This document shows, one piece after another, positions 32,849 through 42,881 of a DNA stretch of 64,000 nt (positions are counted from its first letter, which is position 1; each line of letters begins with the position of its first letter). Below the pieces are notes generated by a model. That model was not told the DNA's origin. It made no database searches and saw only the letters and a list, made by a program, of their open reading frames with translations. A program made the position numbers and the translations under genes. This DNA comes from Echria macrotheca (taxonomy: Eukaryota; Ascomycota; Sordariomycetes; Sordariales; Schizotheciaceae): positions 1-64,000 of the forward strand of contig MU839847.1 of the NCBI GenBank assembly GCA_030411725.1. The letters run 5' to 3'.

Positions 32849-33367
32849 TCAATCTCCACCAGAGCCGCATAGCCCTTCTCCAATCTCCACCAGAGCCGCA
32901 TAGCCCTTCTCTGTCTTGAGAACCTCTGTGTCTACAATAAGCACAACAATTGCCCTCATTGGTTCCGTATCGCTCGCATTGTCTGAGACTGTGTGGTGAC
33001 ATCCTGGACGTTCAATGAAATTTTCACCCGACTTGTAAACTTTGGCCGGGTTGCCGTTCATTCCGCTAAGGAACTCGCCCTCAAGCACGTATGCCACAGC
33101 GGTAGCCCCGGCGTGACGATGCTTTATATGTCATGTTAGCTCCGAGTGCTCCGAGTGTGTCGCAACCACTAAGTTGATAAACTCACAGGCGGTGTTGTCC
33201 CTCCAGGAGGGTAGTAGACCTCCAGTGCCACCATGGACTTCCCAGGGGCGTTGGTGAGCTCATAGTCGTAAAGTATCTTCAGCTCCTCTCTCGGGCGAGA
33301 CCTATGCGAAGAGGTTAGGTTCGGTAGCTCTCTCGACCAAAGAAACTCACGAAGTGACTGTGGACAT
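32849..33367 (-). CDS. Small cupin-domain protein with duplicated 3' end
   Basis: Exons 33367-33351, 33301-33187 and 33121-32849 give 134 residues. It is a single cupin barrel: motif 1 is PPGGTTPPHRHAG with His45 and His47, followed by YVLEGEF, and motif 2 has PGCHHTVSDNAS with His86 or His87. Metal binding by these residues is likely. The reaction is unknown; small fungal cupins of this type are often oxygenase- or isomerase-like. The first exon is only 17 bases. The end of the gene contains a 31-bp tandem duplication (32850-32911) that shifts the frame, so the protein ends in GEGLCGSGGD instead of an acidic DEGWE-like end. The cupin core is untouched, so the protein is probably still functional. 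Confidence 0.82.
32850..32911. repeat. 31-bp tandem duplication inside the cupin coding sequence
   Basis: Bases 32850-32880 and 32881-32911 are identical 31-mers in direct tandem. Because 31 is not a multiple of three, the second copy is read in a different frame. The repeat boundaries match exactly over the unit and end on both sides. Confidence 0.95.
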
Positions 33368-33898
33368 TGTGATCAGCGGATAGAGTCTCGATTGTTCTCA
33401 GGCTGGTTGCAATTCCTCGTCTCGACTCCCAACATGAGAGATATCTATCTCATTTATACACATTTTTTCAAGTCTTGGAGTGATACGTGCATCACTATGT
33501 GAGTTGCTTCGAAGATGCATCGCATTCTTCATGGTCCTTCGCGAGACATACACAGGTTCGGAGCCGGTCGGAAGTACGACTTCGGATCCAGTGCGAATCC
33601 CAAACACGGATATTTCGCAGGACGTGTTATTCCATTCTCTATGCAAAATAACGTAATGGGTTGCGATTTCCGCGGAGAAGATGCGTACATCTTGAAGTTT
33701 TGAGTGACGCTGAGTAATGAGACACCCAAGTGGTATCACCATTCAGTGCCAAGATTTGTCATGTTTCCCCATTCGCTTTCCCGATCCGGCAGCCGACTCG
33801 CGGCAACCACCGACGGCCGAAAGCGCGGGGGCGAGCCGCTTCCGTTGGACGTTCGATATATGAGGTCGAGTTAGGACTTCGATCTTGCTGACAACAAC
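33368..33898. other. Divergent promoter region between cupin and MDR genes
   Basis: These 531 bases separate the starts of two divergently transcribed genes and should contain both promoters. A 114-codon minus-strand frame here (33398-33742) looks compositionally random, so I do not call it. Confidence 0.5.
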
Positions 33899-34981
33899 AT
33901 GAAACTCCACATCGGGGCACCTCGCATCCTCGCATTCTCGATTCGAACTACAAGCATTGCGTCACGTGTCAGCAGAAGGACATCCCCGAGTCCACACGAT
34001 CCGAAGACCCGTTTTACTCGACACTTCACTACCATGAAAGCCGTCCAGATCCTCGGCGAACGGGGCAAGCACCAGCTCGCACTCAGCGACTCGCTGCCTC
34101 GTCCGACACCTGCCGGCAAAGAGCTACTCATCAAGGTGCACGCTGCGGGCATCACAGCCGACGAGGTCAGCTGGGTGGAGGTGTACAAGACTCCCTCCCG
34201 CATACCCGGCCACGACATCTCCGGTACGATCGCGCAGCTCGGCCCGGACTACAGTGGCCCTTTCACGGTGGGCGATGCTGTCTTCGCCATGCTGCACGCC
34301 GACCGCGGCCAGGGCATGGCTGAGTACGCTCTCGCTTCTGCTGAGGAAGTCGCACCGAAGCCAAAGACCATCTCGCATGCACAGGCGGCAGCCCTGCCCA
34401 TCCCGGTGGTGACGGCGTGGGAGGCCTTGTTCCGTCATGCCGAATTGAAGAGCAGGGCCCGGATCTTGGTCACCGGGGCGTCTGGTGCGGTTGGGCAGAT
34501 GCTCGTGCAGATCGCGAAGCATGTTGTGGATGCTGAGGTTGTTGCTCTCGGGTCGGTGCAAAAGCATGAGCTTCTCCGAGAGCTGGGTGCTGCCGAGGTG
34601 GTGGATTATAATGTCGAAAACTGGGATGAGACCATCAAGGAGGTGGATGCCGTGTTTGATACGGCTGGCGGGCTGGTGTTGTCCAAGAGCTGGAAGGTCG
34701 TCAAGGGAGACGGAGTCATCGTGACGGTTGCGGACCCGCCGCCCGCGTGGGCGTTCACCAAGGAGCTTCCAACAGAGTTGTCGTCCAAGCCAGGCGTAAA
34801 GTACATCTACTTTGTACTCGAACCAGACTCTGCTGCGCTGGAGAAGGTTGGGGATTTGATCGACAGGGGTGCTGTTAAAACGCTACCGGTCGTCGAGTAC
34901 CCGGTGTCGGAGGCGCTTGAGGCCTGGAAGGCGGCTGGACAGAGAAGTCGGAAGGGCAAGGTGGTGATTAACTTCGTCTGA
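33899..34981 (+). CDS. Zinc-independent MDR oxidoreductase (quinone reductase-like)
   Basis: This single-exon gene encodes 360 residues. The first 45 residues are basic, Ser/Thr/Arg-rich and lack acids, like a mitochondrial presequence; a second ATG at residue 46 (34034) starts MKAVQILGERG, where most family members begin. The catalytic domain has the GroES-like fold (IPGHDISGTIA), then the nucleotide-binding motif TGASGAVGQMLVQIAK near residue 195. The Cys/His ligands of the catalytic zinc of classical alcohol dehydrogenases are not evident, so it fits the NADPH-dependent quinone/enone reductase group. Use of the two starts could give mitochondrial and cytosolic forms; this is an inference. 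It converges with the HET gene, 173 bases between stops. Confidence 0.88.
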   Translation: MKLHIGAPRILAFSIRTTSIASRVSRRTSPSPHDPKTRFTRHFTTMKAVQILGERGKHQLALSDSLPRPTPAGKELLIKVHAAGITADEVSWVEVYKTPSRIPGHDISGTIAQLGPDYSGPFTVGDAVFAMLHADRGQGMAEYALASAEEVAPKPKTISHAQAAALPIPVVTAWEALFRHAELKSRARILVTGASGAVGQMLVQIAKHVVDAEVVALGSVQKHELLRELGAAEVVDYNVENWDETIKEVDAVFDTAGGLVLSKSWKVVKGDGVIVTVADPPPAWAFTKELPTELSSKPGVKYIYFVLEPDSAALEKVGDLIDRGAVKTLPVVEYPVSEALEAWKAAGQRSRKGKVVINFV

Positions 34982-35154
34982 GAACGCCACTCTGGCAGAG
35001 GCCGCAAAGGTGACGAGAATTTGGATCGTTAGTCTGGTAATAACAGTTTGCTCGAAAAGATACTGGTATCAATAAGTACAGGGCGCCATTAACACACGTC
35101 CAGTCGTCCGCATAATTCCACCAAAGCCTCAACTCCCTACTTCCAGCTCTGAAC

Positions 35155-37130
35155 TTAAATAGTCGACCAAACAATCTTGACAGCACTCTCACAATTGATA
35201 TCCCCCTTCCTCACCTTCTTAAGCGCCACCGACACCGTCACCCCGCCCACCTTCTTCAGCACCCTGTCCGCACTCTCATCGCCATCCCCACATGGATTCT
35301 GCGCGACGTGGCACATATACTTGAGCGCGAGAACCTCGTTCCAATATCCATCGCGCACCAAGAGTCCCCACTTGGCGCGGAACTCAACGTCCCGAATAGC
35401 GACAACATCGCACCAACCGTTCCCGACGACAATGGCAAACGCCTCGCCCGATGCCGGCGTTGACACGGCCTGCCCTTGGCCGAGCTGCTGTTGTTCAAAG
35501 GCAAAGACACGGATCGTTGACGGCGGCAGGTCGAATGGCTGGTACAGCGCTGCCGGACTGAATTTTCGAAGTACCTCAAAGTGACTGTGGCCCGCGCCAG
35601 CGCCGACGGCGTGCGAGAAGCAGCTGGTGATCTTCCATGACTGGAACGCCGCGGCTGCAGGCTCTCCCACACGTGGCGGGCGAGGCTTTTCGAGCATGTA
35701 CAGATTCTTCTCGAGGCTGTTAATGCGGTGGTTGTGACGCAGGCTTGGCTCGTTGTCAGCCGTTGGGCTGGAGAAGTAGATGGTTCGTCGCTGGAAGGCC
35801 GCTAGGTCCTTGTCCCCGTCGAGGATGGCGAAGCTGGCGTTGGGATTGTCTGATCCCAGGTACACGTTGGAGGCGCTACCCTCTTGATGACGCAGAATGA
35901 GACACACCGGCGACGGTGGTGCGTCTGGTGCCGCACCGGGTCGGGTTGTCTTGCAGTTGATGTAGGCGTAGACATCGCCCGACTTGGGCATGTGACGGAT
36001 CAAGAGCGACACTCGTAGTCCTCGGCTGGTCATCAGCGGTGGTGTGTCGTCGAGTCCATTCTCTTTGGGCGCCTTCGGATCATACAGATGTTGAACCAGT
36101 GAGGAATACGTCCAAGTGGCCCGGTTATGCAGTTCGAAGTCGTTGGGACTCTCCGCGAGTGGTTGCCGCCGATCGGTCGGCCCGCTGCCCTGTATCTTCC
36201 AATGGTGCTTGTTGCTGAGGTACTTGGACAAGCCCCAGGCGAGCATCGTGTAATCCTCGGTGGTTTTCATGATTTCCTTTTGCAGCCGGAAGAACGCCCG
36301 GCTCCCCTCGCCATAGATCAGGGGCATGTGGACTTTGAAGATACCCAGTAGACAGTAGGCCGCATCCTCGATTCGCGTCGTCTGCCGGTTCGCTGCCCAC
36401 GACATGCGCTCGGCCACATGACAGGTCGATGGGTCGGCGCCCTCGAGGACGCGCATGTCGATACCCGTGATCTTGCTGATGGCTTTCCGCAAGCTGAATT
36501 TGGTGCCGATTTCTTTCCAGTCGTAGGTGTAGAACTCGACCAAGGGCGGCGCAATCAGTTCTTGCAGGGTCCATCCTCTAGTAAACCACCGGCTGTTTTC
36601 GAACGTGCGCGGCAGCGAGTCGTACTCGCGCAGGATGGACGGGATCGTGCGGAAAGAGGGACGGGTCGGATCACCTGCCCTCTTCGTGTCCGGACCCGGT
36701 GGTGGCGCGGGAGGCAGAGCGGCATCAAGACTGACATCGGACATGTAGGCGTAGCAGATATGCGCCTCCTGATACCACCGGTACATAGAGTTGATAGCCT
36801 CGGAAAGCTCGGCGCTGCTTGTCTTGTCGATGCTGGGCGGTGTGTGTGAGTTTTTGATCGCCAACCAATTTTGACCATTCAGACAGTGCCAGCTTACCAG
36901 CAGGTATCGACCCAGGCGTAGTCGTATCCATCCTCGACTGACCTCGCACAAAATCCGGCAATCTTTGCATACCCGGCCTTCTTCTTGACTGCCGCCGTCC
37001 TGTTGGACCCAGTCATGAGGTCTTGGAAGGTCACTTCATCGTTTCCCCAGGTGTGCGACAGAATAGTATACGGTGGGACCCGGTCGACGAATTCTACCAG
37101 CTCAAGCGTATCTGTTTTGAGAAGGCGCAT
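35155..37130 (-). CDS. HET-domain protein (heterokaryon incompatibility-like)
   Basis: Exons 37130-36898 and 36832-35155 (65-base intron, phase 2) give 636 residues. The true start is the ATG at 37130, giving MRLLKTDTLELVEF, the canonical HET start; the frame upstream begins only at TTG. The domain continues through YTILSHTWG, then WVDTCCIDK across the intron, SSAELSEAINSMYRWY, CYAYMSDV, RGWTLQELIAP, and ends with AYCLLGIF and PLIYGEG. The rest has no NACHT, WD40 or ankyrin repeats. HET domains trigger cell death after fusion of unlike hyphae and in related self-recognition reactions. Genes of this class are typical of variable, subtelomeric regions. Whether this copy acts in incompatibility is not known. 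Confidence 0.92.
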
Positions 37131-37408
37131 CGTAGACCGAGAGTTGTGGCGAATGCGACATGCGCGATGACGGATTGGCGGGTTGAGAAAAAGAGAACGA
37201 ACCAAAAGCAGCGCAATCTGCGAGGACCCACGTGTTCATGCGCTGTGCTGCATCCCTCATCGTTATCGCCGATGTCTGCCTCTGCCCATTGGTCAGATCC
37301 AACCCACCAGCCCCCTGAATCTGTTCGTGATCGGGGGGTCGCCGAAAAACTCGTTCATGGCCAATAAAGGTCGATATTGTTACAATCATGACGGTGTCTT
37401 CTATATTT

Positions 37409-38864
37409 TTACACTTCTTCAATCGCTTTCGAGAGTTTCAAGCTGGCAGGGGTCACCGTTTCCCCCTTGTATACCCCCGTGTCTTCGAACGGAGTTGTGG
37501 CGACTGCACTCCATGCGCCGTCACACATCAAAGCGAGGTCCGTCTCCTTACCTGGGAACGACAGTTCAGATTTTCCGTCCCAGAAATGCGTAATGGAACG
37601 ATCCTATCATGTTAGAACTACTCCAAAGAGCCTCGAGAGAAGAAGACTTACCAGTCCAAGGGTGAGCTTGATCACCCCATCTCCGAATTTAGGCGTGTAA
37701 GTATGCTTTGGTGTCTTCCCCCTGACGGCAAGAACGACATTGTCGGCCGCGACTTGTGCTTGACGTGAGGCGATGCGTGAGTTAGGATTCGATTCGTGGG
37801 TCTCTGCGACGTCACCGCAGACGTAGACATTGGGAAGAGTATCATCGGCGATCTGGAGGGTCGGCTTCACTTTGATGTGGCCAGATGGCGAGATAGCTTT
37901 GGGCGCCAGACCGGTAATGATGTCGGAGGCCGGCTTTTGTCCGGTGCAGTTGATCTGGGTGTGTCAGTGTCCCAATTCGACCAAGGGTCTTGATGGATTC
38001 AGAGCGACTTACAAAACAATCACACTCGATGGTCTTGCCCGAGGTGAGCGTGATGCACTTCCCGTCTGCACTTCCCGGTACCACCTTGTCTTCCAAGATT
38101 ACAGTCACTCCCAGCTCCCTCAAAGCGTCCAAGGCCGCTGTTTGAAGCTCAAGGCCGAATCGGTGCATGACCGCCGACCGGGAGTGGACCAAAGTGATTG
38201 ACTTGTCGGGATACTGGCTCGCGGCGTCCGTCGCCAGCTCAACTCCGGCTGCACCGCCCCCGGCCACGACGATATGATTTGCCGTTTTGACTCGGGCCTG
38301 CATCCCCCTAAGCAGCTCGACGCCGCTCTCCTTGTCGTCCGCACCGACCCGGGATGGGAGTCCATCCGAAACGTAGCTGCCGGTGGCGACAATCAGGAAG
38401 TCGTAGGCAATTTCGTCGCCCCCAGCTAGTCTCACACTATGCCTCTCCACCGACACGACCCTGTCACGTACCCAGTTCACGATGCCCTCTGGGGAATTTG
38501 CGAAGAAGTCAGGCGTGTATGGGATGAATGCCTTGTGCTCGTGCCCCTCGACCACGCAGAACCGGGGGAGAACCCAAGTGAAGTTGAAATGGCTGTGAGG
38601 TTCAATGACGATGACGCGGTATTTCCCATTGCGCGGCAGTGAGCTCGCGAGAGTCTGGGCTGCATAATATCCCGCAAATGCAGCACCGACAATGACGATG
38701 GTTTTGACTTCGGACGGGTCGACGGGTTCCTTTGGAGGTTTGGCGGCGAGACCTGCAATTTTGGCCGACAGGTTGCGCCGGAACGTGGAGAAGTATATTC
38801 GACATCCGTAGCACACAAGCCGTGTGAAGAGCCAACTCTTTTGAAGTCTCTGGGTCACCGCCAT
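37409..38864 (-). CDS. AIF/FSP1-like NAD(P)H oxidoreductase
   Basis: Three exons (38864-38013, 37954-37652, 37603-37409; both introns phase 0) give 449 residues. The N-terminal 45 residues are basic and partly hydrophobic, possibly a membrane or mitochondrial anchor. The first dinucleotide-binding site is IVIVGAAFAGYYAAQTL near residue 56, the second is IVVAGGGAAGVELATD near 195, and the C-terminal FAD site is VYVCGDVAE near 340. This is the two-domain fold of AIF-like and type-II NADH dehydrogenase-like flavoproteins. They pass electrons from NADH to quinones or act in redox control and cell death; in fungi they are often AMID-like. The HET gene, on the same strand, begins 279 bases downstream of its stop; any link between the two is speculative. 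Confidence 0.87.
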
Positions 38865-39239
38865 TGTGAGGATCGACGAACAACGCTACTGACTGGGAGA
38901 AGGTTCAGGGGGGCGCGAGGTGCAGCTCGAGGAGCCAGGTTCGAAGTGGGAAGATCACACCACTTCATCAATGGCTCCATGGGACACCTCCGTGGCTTCC
39001 CACCCCCATGGCAAATTTGCAATGGGAGGGCTTGGCCAGCGGGACAGTGTGGAGGAGGAGGACTAGCTTGCACGAGGGAAGCTTGGCAGTCCACTCGGGG
39101 TGGGTAGAGTGGGGGAGATCTAGATTATCTCCTGATCTGATAACGAAAGCGCAAGCGACATCGGCATCCTCGGCAAATCAAGCGTGGTGAAAATTTGTGC
39201 ATTGGCAACTTGCAAGGGTTTTCGTTTTTACGCGACTAC
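38865..39239. other. Intergenic region, AIF-like promoter
   Basis: These 375 bases lie upstream of the AIF-like gene and downstream of GNAT 2. No gene is seen. Confidence 0.5.
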
Positions 39240-39995
39240 TCACACCCCGAACCGTGGGTAACCCTTTTCCCTCCACTCGTAGAAGCCCATCCCGTTCGCG
39301 GCCGCCGGCATCCTCACCATCAGAGGAACCACGATGTCTTCCTCCAGCCCAAGAACATCACCCTTATGAACGATCTCCTCCTTGAGTTTCTCGTACCCGA
39401 GTTTGAGATACAGGTTGACAACGGATGGTGATGCCTCGAAATAAATGGGTAGCGCCGTGCGGTCTGCGAGCTCCAACCCAAACTTGGCAAGCACCGCGCC
39501 CGCCCCTCGGCCTTGATGGACTGGATCAACGGACATCACATGGGAGTCTGTTTTAGGGTTAGCGCTATCCATAGAAACTTCATGTGGCAGCTCACAGATG
39601 TGCGGTGTGCCTCCAAAGAGTTGGTCCCGCATCTCGTGTAACGGCTTGAGCACCTTTTCGGCACGCTCACGCTGTTCGCCCTCGAGCCACGGTACGCCTT
39701 CGAACTTGCGCTCTTCCTCTGACCTCCCGCGGATGAGAATGTCGCCCAGGGCCATGCCCACGATCTCTCCCGTCGCAGTGTCAACACATTTGAACGTGTA
39801 CTGGGTGTCGCTTTTGTGCCAGTAGCTCAGCGTACCCGCGGCGTGGGCAGCTCGGAACTCCTCCGAATCGGTGCCGCCAGGGAAGAGCACTTGGAGCATC
39901 AACTCTCCCATGCGCTCTCCCTTGAACGCCGCAAAGTAGGAGTCGTACACCCTCCGGATATCCGGTACCAGGGCAGGAAGGATGACGTAGACCAT
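39240..39995 (-). CDS. GNAT-family N-acetyltransferase 2
   Basis: The gene reads open through 251 codons, but a 48-base segment (39595-39548) with donor GTGAGC, branch GCTAAC and acceptor AAACAG is almost certainly an intron that happens to stay in frame. Exons 39995-39596 and 39547-39240 then give 235 residues and join HI-Y-SHVMSVDP directly to HQGRGAG, matching the usual distance in GNATs. The acetyl-CoA loop QGRGAGAVL is clear and the later YFEASPSV and YLKLGYEKL segments fit the fungal acetyltransferase group. The substrate is unknown. The other GNAT, at 28391-29134, is not closely similar. Confidence 0.87.
   Translation of the reverse strand: MVYVILPALVPDIRRVYDSYFAAFKGERMGELMLQVLFPGGTDSEEFRAAHAAGTLSYWHKSDTQYTFKCVDTATGEIVGMALGDILIRGRSEEERKFEGVPWLEGEQRERAEKVLKPLHEMRDQLFGGTPHICELPHEVSMDSANPKTDSHVMSVDPVHQGRGAGAVLAKFGLELADRTALPIYFEASPSVVNLYLKLGYEKLKEEIVHKGDVLGLEEDIVVPLMVRMPAAANGMGFYEWREKGYPRFGV
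39548..39595 (-). other. In-frame 48-base intron of GNAT 2
   Basis: GTGAGC at the 5' end, GCTAAC ten bases from the acceptor, and AAACAG at the 3' end make a full fungal intron. Its length is a multiple of three and it has no stop, so a naive gene call would include it as 16 extra residues between the conserved segments. Confidence 0.8.
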
Positions 39996-40642
39996 GTTGA
40001 CCGTGCTGCTGCGCTGTGGAAATATCGAATTTGAGACACGTTGAGAGAACTGGGGTAAAGGAGAAGTCGGGAGGAAGTCGGGATGATCTTCATTGATACC
40101 CCGCTAAAAAGGAAGTCGGATTCGTTCTTTTATGAAGGAGCATCGGGGAATCTCGTCAACCCCCAGCCGGCCCCTTGGCGCGTCCGCAGCGACACTAGGC
40201 TCGCCTGCCCTTCGCCCGCGGTTAGTCCACCCACACCACAGACATGACTCGTCACCAAGACTTCCACTGCTAGTCAAGTGGGGGTCCTCTCCGCACCAAC
40301 GACCTGGGACCCATCCACAGGCATTGGAAGCACTGGATTTAAAGTTATCAGATCCGTCTTGCGTTGGCCCGTGTCTCCGAGGACCGGGGACCGGAGGCGA
40401 AGCGGCTTCCTTCTCCAAGCTAGGGGGCTTGGCTGTCTGTGTCTGGATCATTCCGGCAAGACATGTAGGCAACCTCGCTGCGAGCATCGCTAGATGTTGA
40501 GCCCTCCCATCACGTTGACATGGTCGAGTCCCAAGACTCAACTCATTGCAGTTGACGCCTGTGAGCTGGCCAAGAATACTAGGTAGGTACTCATGAAAAT
40601 AATTAATTACAATCATATCTGCAAACATTAATACTAACGAAG
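39996..40642. other. Intergenic region with open frames on both strands
   Basis: These 647 bases hold long frames on both strands (40104-40628 minus, 40132-40500 plus) but neither has recognisable motifs, signal peptides or splice logic. I take them as GC-driven shadows, with low certainty. The GNAT 2 promoter lies at the left edge. Confidence 0.4.
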
Positions 40643-41792
40643 CTATTGAAACGATACCGTTGCCTTGCCACCATTAACCACAAGCTTCGCCCTCCTTGTC
40701 CTCCCGTCTGAGAGGATGGAGTCATTGTCCCACTCACTCGCTGCCGAAACGGTGTCCCTGCCCATGCCGTCCTTACCGGCTATACTACGTTGGTTTCTGG
40801 ACTCGATCATTGTGCCCCGCGACTTTTTGGCGAATTCCTTGAAGATCAGACGCAAGAAAGGGATTGACGCGGCCATGATCGTCACTGCTGTTTCGGTCCC
40901 GGACCAGATAAGAAGGTCCGCCGACGTGAACGTGAAGTCAGATGACCTGGAGCTACCGGTGATGAAGTAGGTTTTGACGATGGCGATAATGCCAGCACTG
41001 TCCTCTCTGTTAGTTCGACGGATAGGTAATATTGTTCCATCGGTGGCACACTTACAAGACGCCGAGGCTCATGGCGATGAGAACGCCAAACTTCTCCTTA
41101 TTGCCCATCTGAAGATGCCAGATGAGGATCACGGGGAAGAGAGCGAGCGCAAAGTCCATGGCAGCAGAGTAGGCTGGTAATTTGTTAGCTGACATGTTGT
41201 GGAAGTCGTGTCTCAAAAAACATACCGCTTGCGCCGATGCTGATGTTGACCTGTATTTGGGACGGCCAACATGTGCCAGGGGCACCCAAGTCCCAAGCTT
41301 TGTGGACAGGGTTGCACTGGAAGAAGAGAGAGAAGGCACATGTCCACATAACAACATTCAAGCTGATGATGATGAACCATATGATGGCTCGCTGCCACGT
41401 CCCGCGGGCCAGATGCAGCAACGTCACGGCGAATGATGTTTTGCTGATGGCAAGTGCGATGATGCCAAAGAACCGCCCAACATATAAGAGCTTCAGTGCT
41501 TGGACGAGGTTGATGGCGGGAATCAGAGCTTTACGTCGACCGATGCCGAAGCTGACCGCGCTAATCGTAACGACTGCGTACGTCAAGAGCGTTATCTGTG
41601 ATTCGTGGTTAGCGAGGTAAGTCCAAGATGGGAGGACAGACAAACCCAGGACGCCGCTAGTAAGTGATCATCCCAGCCGAATCGCTTGTCGTATCTCGCC
41701 TTGCAGAAAAACCGCAAGACCATCAAAAGTAGGGAGACGCCCGTCATTACCGCCAGTGAGAGGACTATTCGTGGCCCATTGGTTTCCTCCAT
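40643..41792 (-). CDS. PTH11-like/rhodopsin-domain integral membrane protein
   Basis: Four exons (41792-41646, 41595-41226, 41173-41056, 40997-40643) give 329 residues. The first intron has the rarer donor GTTTGT; the last acceptor is the GGACAG that restores FAGIIAIVKT, since nearer AG sites fail on frame or distance. The protein has about seven hydrophobic helices. Family marks are RFGWDDHLL after helix 1, FQCNPVHKAWD with TCWPS, NISIGAS with the next helix, and FAGIIAIVKTYF. It lacks the extracellular CFEM domain found in some members. Such proteins are candidate G-protein-coupled-type receptors in filamentous ascomycetes. Ligand and pathway are unknown. The C-terminal tail is charged and cytoplasmic. 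Confidence 0.88.
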
Positions 41793-42881
41793 GTTTGCGG
41801 TATCCGAATGAGAAGTCGTACGAGTTCGGTGTTATCGAGCAACAGCAAGACTGGACGCGGCGCCGAACGAACGGATCAGAGAAATGGGCGAAAGAAAATC
41901 GTCAAGAAATCGTCGGCGGATCAATGCAAGAGATATACCGGCCTCTCCATCGACTCACACACACCTCACGATGCTGTCTCAGGAACGAAGGCGAGCCCGG
42001 CGTTCCGGCGAGCCAGCGCCCAATCGCGGCTGCAGGCCCGAAACCCAACTCGGACGCCAAAGGGGGGAAACATGTTCGTCGTGGAGGTCGGGGAATGTCA
42101 GTTGTGGCTCGGGCTAATTGACCCAGACCACGCCGATCAAACCCGTTTGCGGTCCAGCGCCATCTCTGCCGCAGGGACCACCGGCGGTGGTGTGGTCCGT
42201 CTGGCGTGTGGGTGGCGAGTGCCGCAGTGGCTAAAAGTCGCGGGCCAGCGCGCATTGACAGCCGGCGTCTCAGGCTTGGGCAGATGCGTTTCCGGGTTCA
42301 AAGCACCGATTCGGAGCCGTTCGGTAGCATCGCGGCGAAAAGATGGGAGATCAGGTAAGCTTATGTGCACTTGGCTTTGCCATGGGACGGAAATCATATC
42401 AGAATCGTGTATATCTCCCGGATTTTCTGGAATCTATCTTTTACGTTATTGATGATAAATAGCACCAGCAAACTTCTTTCAGTTTTCAACCTGCAGTAGT
42501 GAAATTCGGCGGTATATACGGGCTCGGAACATGAACAGCAGAAGGTATGTGAGTTCAGCTTCGAACGGGGAAGGATTAGAAAGTCATTTATCTGCTATAA
42601 AAAGATGAAATGGAGTAGTAAACTCGGCATACAGATCTGTTGCTTCGTGCGCTGCGCAGCTTCGAAAGAAAATCTTGTAATGGCGAACTGAGTGATTACG
42701 AGCATGATGCCTCACGCCGTCTCCATTGTATACTCGGCAAACACATGGTCTCTGCAAGTGAGGGTGATGCGGATGTTAGAGATGTCCTGGGACATCTCGA
42801 GGGTAAGAAAACCCTGAGGAAGACAGTTTTGCTAAGAAACCAGCCCCAGAAAACGCCACCTCTTACTCTAGCACGGTATTA
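41793..42881. other. Intergenic region between receptor-like gene and P450
   Basis: This 1.1-kb gap lies upstream of the rhodopsin-domain gene and downstream of the P450. Frames at 41808-42452 (plus) lack any family feature. A GGTTCAAA near 42294 prompted a tRNA check, but no cloverleaf forms. I see no gene. Confidence 0.45.

Noticed and set aside
33398..33742. 114-codon minus-strand frame upstream of the cupin
   Set aside because: It overlaps the 5' part of the cupin promoter, has random-looking composition and no splice or domain logic.
40104..40628. 174-codon minus-strand frame with an ATG start
   Set aside because: No motifs, and the opposite strand is equally open; likely an effect of GC-rich sequence. 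It would need transcript support.
42215..42310. Possible tRNA suggested by a GGTTCAAA T-loop-like word
   Set aside because: No acceptor stem or D-arm pairs around it, and no anticodon arm can be placed.
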